Of a DNA stretch of 21,892 nt, positions 17,767 through 21,892 are shown in pieces. The stretch's first letter is position 1. Each line of letters opens with the position of its first letter. The notes beneath the pieces are model-generated. The model was given only the letters and a program-made list of their open reading frames with translations. It made no database searches and was not told the DNA's origin. The position numbers were made by a program, and so were the translations under genes. Source of the DNA: Auxenochlorella pyrenoidosa (lineage: Eukaryota > Chlorophyta > Trebouxiophyceae > Chlorellales > Chlorellaceae); assembly GCA_001430745.1 (NCBI GenBank), contig KQ481993.1, positions 2,003,831 to 2,025,722 of the forward strand, in the 5' to 3' direction.

Positions 17767-20700
17767 TCACCAAAAGGGCAGCGCTTTTATCTCCCCGCCA
17801 GCAAACTGAAACGAGCTCTGCAGCCACCCAGCGCCGCCCGTGGCCTGCCACAAGGGAAACAGCAGGAGCCTCAGTCCCGGCCAGCGCTCAGCGCGCAGCC
17901 TGCACAGCACACACAGCACAGCGGCACAGCACCAAGGCGTGTCCGGCAGCAGCAGACGCGGCATGCCCAGCATTCATAGGGCAGCTGCGCTTGCTGCTGC
18001 TGGCCGACCGGCGGCCGGGGCGCCGGCCAGCACTGTGGGCAGCCAGCAGCTTTTTTCTGCTTGTTTCTTTTCTCGGCACCTGAAGCGTGGCTTACCGTGA
18101 AGAAGGCAGTAAGGCTGCCTTGGACGGCAGGCAGGCCAAGCTGCTCGGCAGCCTGCAGAAAATCAGGTGCGCCCCAAGGCAGCACCCAGGGTTAGGCCTT
18201 GCGGAGGATGCCATGCTAGCGTTATGCACGGCGCTGCGGGGTCCAGGGTCTGAGGGAGCGCGGCGGCAGCGTGCGCAGCAGGCAGCGCCCAATCGGGCCG
18301 TCCCCAGCCGCACCAGCTGAGAGGGTGCAGCGCCAGCGGCGGCTGTCAACCGCACCGACACGCCCCCCGACGTGACGTGGACGTCCACCCCGGCCAGCTT
18401 CTGGCCGGCTGCCAGGGCGCACGCCCGGTTGAAGGCAAAGGACAGGGAAGGGTGCATGCGGGCAAGGAGGGCCGGGTCCACCGGGCCCCGGGCGCTCAGC
18501 CACAGCTCCGAGCCGCGCAGCACAAGCAGCGGGTTGACGAGGGGCCTGAGGCATGGTGCAGGTGTGTGTGTGTGTGTGTGTGTGTGCGGCGCGAATAGGT
18601 GGTGGTTGGAGGGGGGGGGGGCAGACAGCAGGCGGGAATCGAAGCGATGCCAGCACCTGAGCAGCACACCAGCGGCAACGGGCTGATCAGCCAGCCAGCC
18701 AACCAGCGGCTGGGCCGCTCCCCTCTCGCCGGGCCGGCCAGGCCGCCGCCGCCGCCACACGCGCCCCCTGCTGGCGCTGCATGGCCCTCGCTGCTGGCCC
18801 AACTTGCCTGAGGTTCAGCGCCAGCTTGCCGGCAGTGATGGCAGGCCCGGCCTGCAGCCGCATGAGGGTGAACCCCTCGCGGTTCAGCAGCACCGAGGCA
18901 GGGCCCTGCTGGCCAAGGCTGGCAGACGCGCCCGGCAGGGCGACCGTGCTGCCGCTGGGCGCACCCAACAGGGACACCCTGCCGCGGGGGGCGACCGCAA
19001 AGGTGCTGCCTGCGGCAGCAGGCAGGCGGCCGGGAGGGGAGGCAGGGGCTGTCTGGGGGCGCAACAGGGCGCCTTGGCTGGGCAGCCGCAGGGTGGCTGG
19101 ATGCAGGTAGCTGCAGGCCCCCCACCCCAGGAAACGGGCTTCCTGCACGAGCAGCCTACAGAGGGCAGAGGTGTCCGCCCGCTGCCTGGCTATGCAGCCT
19201 TCTGTCAGGGCTGTTGAGCTGGAACTCAAGAGCTGTCTGCCCCTGCCCCTGGCCAGGGCCATTGGGTTACCTGCGGACAGCGGGAGGGCGGGGTCACGGC
19301 TCCACAGCGGAGGCAGCGGCGCGCTCGCCCAAGGCGGCGGCGAGAAGTTGCTGTTTGAGGAATAGGCAAAGCCGCTGAGGCCGATCTGCAGGCTCAGGGC
19401 GCCAATCTGCGGTTCAGGGGGACGGGAGGGTGTGTGTGTGTGTGTAGGGGGGTGCAGCGGGTGTGCGAGAGGCCGCCAGGGCAGGGGCGCCTGCAGGTGC
19501 ACAGCATGCGCAGCGTTGGCCAGGGAGCACACGACATGCGCGCTTTTCAGCCACAATGCGTCGATGCATTGCAGCTGGCCCCCACCCCCACACCTCCCTC
19601 TTTCCGCGCTGCTCCCCCCCCCCCCCCCCGCCCGCACACAAACGCGACCCGCACACACACACACACCACCACCACCACCACCACCACCACCACCCACCCC
19701 ACCCGCGAATCCAATCACCCACCCACCACCACCACCACCACCACGGCTCCCCCGCATGCCCACCACAGCGCTCGACTTGGACACCACATTTCTTAGGCCC
19801 ACAGCGAGCTCCAGCCCGCCGCCGCAGGGCTGGGCGGCCACGCAGGCAGCCAGGCGGGGCGAGAAGGGCGCCACTGTCGCGCGCAGCGACTGGATGGCGG
19901 GCACGCTGGCCAGCTGTGCGCGAGACAGCTCGGGCAGCCTGCAAGGCGGCAGCGATGCCGCTAGTAGGTGCTGGCACTGGAAGGAATGGAAGCTGGCAGA
20001 GGCCAAGTGGCCAACTGGCACACACTGGGTGCTGAGCAGCAGCACTTGGTTTCAAGCCTGGCCCGAACAGCTCACGGTCTGAAAGCTCCAGCCACATAGG
20101 AGGCTCCCAGCCGCAGCGGCGCCGCGGAGCAGGCCGCGAAAGTGGGGTCTCCCCCTGCTGCCAGTGCTTGGAGCTGCGGGCAGGGGGCGGGCAGGCATGG
20201 GGGACGGACAGTGATACATGCAGGCCACGTGAGGGAGGCAGGCAGGCGGTGGAGGCTTTGAAAGGGGCCAGGCCAGCTGGCACGAGAGTGAGCTGTCTGT
20301 GTCGCAAGTTCCATTGCCGCTTAACAGGCGTTGAGCCCAGACAAGCGAACAAGAGCTAGAAGCCAGTGCTGGAAATAGGTGTGGGGAACTAGAAGGAAAG
20401 GGGAAAGGGGAAAGGAAAAATGGGTGGAGCAGGCGCACACTCACCCGCTGGCCCGAGAGGAGGGGCAGGGAGCAGCCCCAGAGCGTGCGGTTGCCGTTCA
20501 GCTGCAGCCTGTGCCCAGGGGCCGGCACGGGGTGATGTGCATGTTTTGCCACCCCAAGCCCAAGCATGCTGCGCACCTCCATGCGCATCCAAGACTATAT
20601 CCATTTGCTGGTTGCTCAACTCGCCGCATGCAGCGCTGCTCGGCGGCCCAGAGCACCCCACCATCGAACAATATCGGTGTACGGGAGCATTTGTAGAGCG

Positions 20701-20921
20701 GAGACGGTGCTGCTCCCGTCAAAGCTCTTCATGGTCAGGGCTGGGACTGTTGCATCGGCTGCCATCACGGCGTTGATGTCGGGCAGGGCGTAGCCGGGTG
20801 CTGCCACGCATCTTATGGGGTTCTTCAAATCGGGGCAGGCGCCGGCCGCCGTGGCCGACGCCAGGGAGCAGGCAAGAGCGGCGAGAGCGGCCGCGGAGGC
20901 GAGGCAGCGCAGCAAGGACAT
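17767..20921 (-). CDS. F: secretory protein of unknown function, 481 aa, 9 exons
   Basis: Exons in order: 20921-20683, 20508-20445, 20173-20076, 19938-19764, 19406-19271, 19201-18808, 18545-18314, 18152-18096, 17817-17767. The ATG opens a clear signal peptide (MSLLRCLASAAALAALACSL, cleavage near residue 25), followed by AGACPDLKNPIRC. The rest is rich in short hydrophobic stretches with Gly/Ser turns (LQLNGNRTLWGC, SLLGAPSGSTVALPG, VDVHVTSGGVSVRL). This suggests a mostly beta extracellular or lumenal domain, and it ends in GGEIKALPFW. All nine junctions keep frame. Intron 6 uses a perfect GC donor (ctcag^gcaagt). Intron 5 is only 69 bases, divisible by three and without stops, so it may be retained. 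I do not recognise a family. It is co-directional with E and C, with its stop 211 bases before the E ATG. Confidence 0.72.
18562..18621 (+). repeat. TG microsatellite and poly-G tract in F intron 6
   Basis: About twelve TG units (18562-18586) and eleven G (18611-18621). On the minus strand these are CA and C tracts just upstream of the acceptor at 18546. Confidence 0.9.
19614..19742 (+). repeat. Poly-C, CA and CAC repeats in F intron 4
   Basis: Sixteen C (19614-19629), then CA and CAC/CCA repeats to 19742. On the minus strand this is a long GGT/GT/poly-G tract starting about 20 bases after the donor at 19763. A second TG tract lies near 19431-19446 by the acceptor. Confidence 0.9.
20288..20317 (+). 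repeat. Dispersed short repeat, copy in F intron 2
   Basis: Reads gtgagctgtctgtgtcgc then aagttccattgc on the plus strand, antisense to F. The 18-base core is identical to the minus-strand copy at 13073-13102. Confidence 0.75.
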
Positions 20922-21589
20922 GGTATGTCTCGTGTGCAGGGAAACAGGGAAGCCAGCCGTGCCTCAGGCCCAGAGCCAAGTGCCGGTGCGTTGCATCTCC
21001 TGCAACATCCAGTACGGGCAGGCAGGGCGTCGCAGCTCAGCGGTGGCGGTGCTAGCTGCACCCAACAGCCCCGCGCAGTGGCGACGCTATCGCCGGGCTG
21101 ATTGAGTGTTTCTGTTGAGTTGCGAGGCCCTCTGAAGGCTGGGAGCAAGTCAGGAGGGCCAGGACGGGAGCAGCGCTGTGTGGGAGGCCCCTGTCCCTTT
21201 CCGGCTGGCTCGTGCGGTTGGCACTTACACGATCGCTGCAGCGCGATGCACCCCCGCACACTCAACTGTAAACCTGGAGAGTGCAGCTGAGGCTTCAAGC
21301 CAAATGGGCCCGAAACCCAGCGCTGGCAAATCCGATGATTGGCTGGGATATCAAATTGCACGGATTGGAAGCTACTGATGATGGTAAATGGCGGCAGGGT
21401 TTGGTCCGTCAACGAAGCAGATACTGTGCACCTGGCGACAGCGCCGTGCGATCACCTGGCCCTCTCCAGCCCGCTTGGCATGGCCGGCAGTACATGCTTA
21501 CATGGACAGCAGCGGTCACGGGAGGGTTCAATGGAGTTATGAAAACAAACGACATGCATTCTGCCGGCCTCCGCCGACTCGCTTTCACG
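20922..21589. other. Intergenic region: F promoter and G 3' UTR
   Basis: No gene is supported. It contains minus-strand TGTAA at 21498-21502, suited to gene G, and another at 21225-21229. A plus-strand TGTAA near 21267 has no gene in front of it. The F promoter should lie near 20922-21220, but no element can be named. Confidence 0.45.
21498..21502 (-). terminator. TGTAA poly(A) signal of gene G
   Basis: The plus strand reads ttaca, about 90 bases downstream of the G stop at 21590, the expected spacing. Confidence 0.55.
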
Positions 21590-21787
21590 CTACCGCCGCT
21601 CCTCGTCGCCGCCGCCCTTGCCGCTGCCGCCGCCGCCCTTCTTGCCCTCCTTGCCGCCCCCCTCCTTCTTCTTCTTGTCGTCGCCCTCGGGGCACTGGGT
21701 CACGGTGTCCAGGTACAGGTTCTTCACGCAGTCGGGGCCGTCCCAGCGCACCTCGCTCTCGCGCAGCGGGTACATGGCCAGGTAGAT
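21590..21787 (-). CDS. G: last exon of an unidentified gene with a Lys/Gly-rich tail (partial)
   Basis: The exon begins after a ccacag acceptor (21788-21790) in phase 0 and ends at a tag stop, giving the last 65 residues. It starts IYLAMYPLRESEVRWDG, continues PDCVKNLYLDTVTQCPEG with two cysteines, and ends in a disordered tail of Lys, Gly, Glu and Ser (KKKKEGGG, then KKGGGGSG, ending GGGDEERR). The 5' part lies beyond the window edge. The first half looks like a folded conserved domain and the tail a flexible charged extension. I do not recognise the family, and the cellular location cannot be told from this exon. Confidence 0.65.
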   Translation of the reverse strand: MYLAMYPLRESEVRWDGPDCVKNLYLDTVTQCPEGDDKKKKEGGGKEGKKGGGGSGKGGGDEERR

Positions 21788-21892
21788 CTGTGGCAGGGCG
21801 GGTGGGTGGGTGCCATGGGTGCGTGTGTGTGATGGTATGGAAGTGGTGGTGGTGGTGGTGGTGATACGAGTGGGGGGGAAGGAGTGTGTGTG
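21788..21892. other. Intron of gene G, running off the window
   Basis: Contains GT and GGT repeats (about 21826-21862). On the minus strand these are CA/CCA tracts upstream of the acceptor, like the other introns here. Confidence 0.5.

Noticed and set aside
17900..17964. Signal-peptide-like exon (MPRLLLPDTPWCCAAVLC) with matching phase as the first exon of E
   Set aside because: It lies inside the last intron of F on the same strand and would need a weak GC donor (gctgcg). E would then start inside F, so it was left out of the model.
19640..19745. Histidine/threonine/proline repeat proteins in several frames
   Set aside because: They are simple translations of CA/CAC microsatellites inside an intron of F.
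18687..20045. A single 452-codon frame through F exons 4, 5 and 6
   Set aside because: Most of the exons share this frame, but the stretches between carry poly-G, GT and GGT tracts and good splice sites, so an intronless reading is unlikely. Intron 5 alone may be retained.
1..21892. Transposase, reverse transcriptase, tRNA or rRNA genes
   Set aside because: No conserved motifs or structures of these types were seen on either strand.

Overview
The window looks like nuclear DNA of a GC-rich green alga (chlorophyte, probably trebouxiophyte or Chlamydomonas-like). Genes are broken into many short exons by introns of about 70-520 bases that end in a pyrimidine-rich CAG. Third codon positions are GC-rich, introns carry CA/GT, CAG and poly-C/poly-G tracts, and the green-algal poly(A) signal TGTAA follows three of the genes. 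There is no bacterial operon structure, rRNA, tRNA or CRISPR. All gene models were built by hand from reading frame, splice phase and comparison between copies in the window. No transcript data were available.

Layout. (1) 194-777 (+): a small two-exon coiled-coil protein of unknown function. (2) 1530-4084 (+): hydrolase A, seven exons, 397 aa. (3) 5089-9298 (-): hydrolase B, eleven exons, 405 aa, convergent with A. (4) 9638-10180 (+): doubtful short spliced gene or gene remnant, D. (5) 10213-14884 (-): hydrolase C, fourteen exons, 570 aa, with a C-terminal extension of about 140 aa. (6) 15638-17555 (-): hydrolase E, an esterase of the PHB-depolymerase/feruloyl-esterase type, with a Cys-rich N-terminus. 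(7) 17767-20921 (-): F, a secretory protein of about 481 aa with nine exons and no recognised family. (8) 21590-21787 (-): the last exon of gene G, which continues past the right edge of the window.

A, B and C are paralogues. Each has a hydrophobic N-terminal targeting segment, an oxyanion-type HGC.H[ND]A motif, a GLP[EG]EV.HTKQAL block, a GVS[SA]G nucleophile elbow and a late [GS]HEI motif. From memory they resemble a conserved but poorly characterised plant alpha/beta-hydrolase family. E is a separate alpha/beta-hydrolase family with the GFSAGG and GGHTY motifs. Four hydrolases and a fifth secretory-type protein in about 20 kb suggest a locus handling esters outside the cytosol (cell wall, lumen or exterior). 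That is inference.

The most unusual signal is in the introns. Eight of the 42 introns I place (gene 1, A twice, B, C twice, E and F) start with GC instead of GT, usually at an AG^GC junction. In each, the phase fits the GC site, and the paralogue alignment supports it where one exists. The introns also carry tandem duplications over splice sites (A intron 1, C intron 8, A intron 5). Two short dispersed repeats are shared between introns of different genes. Intron positions differ widely among the three paralogues.
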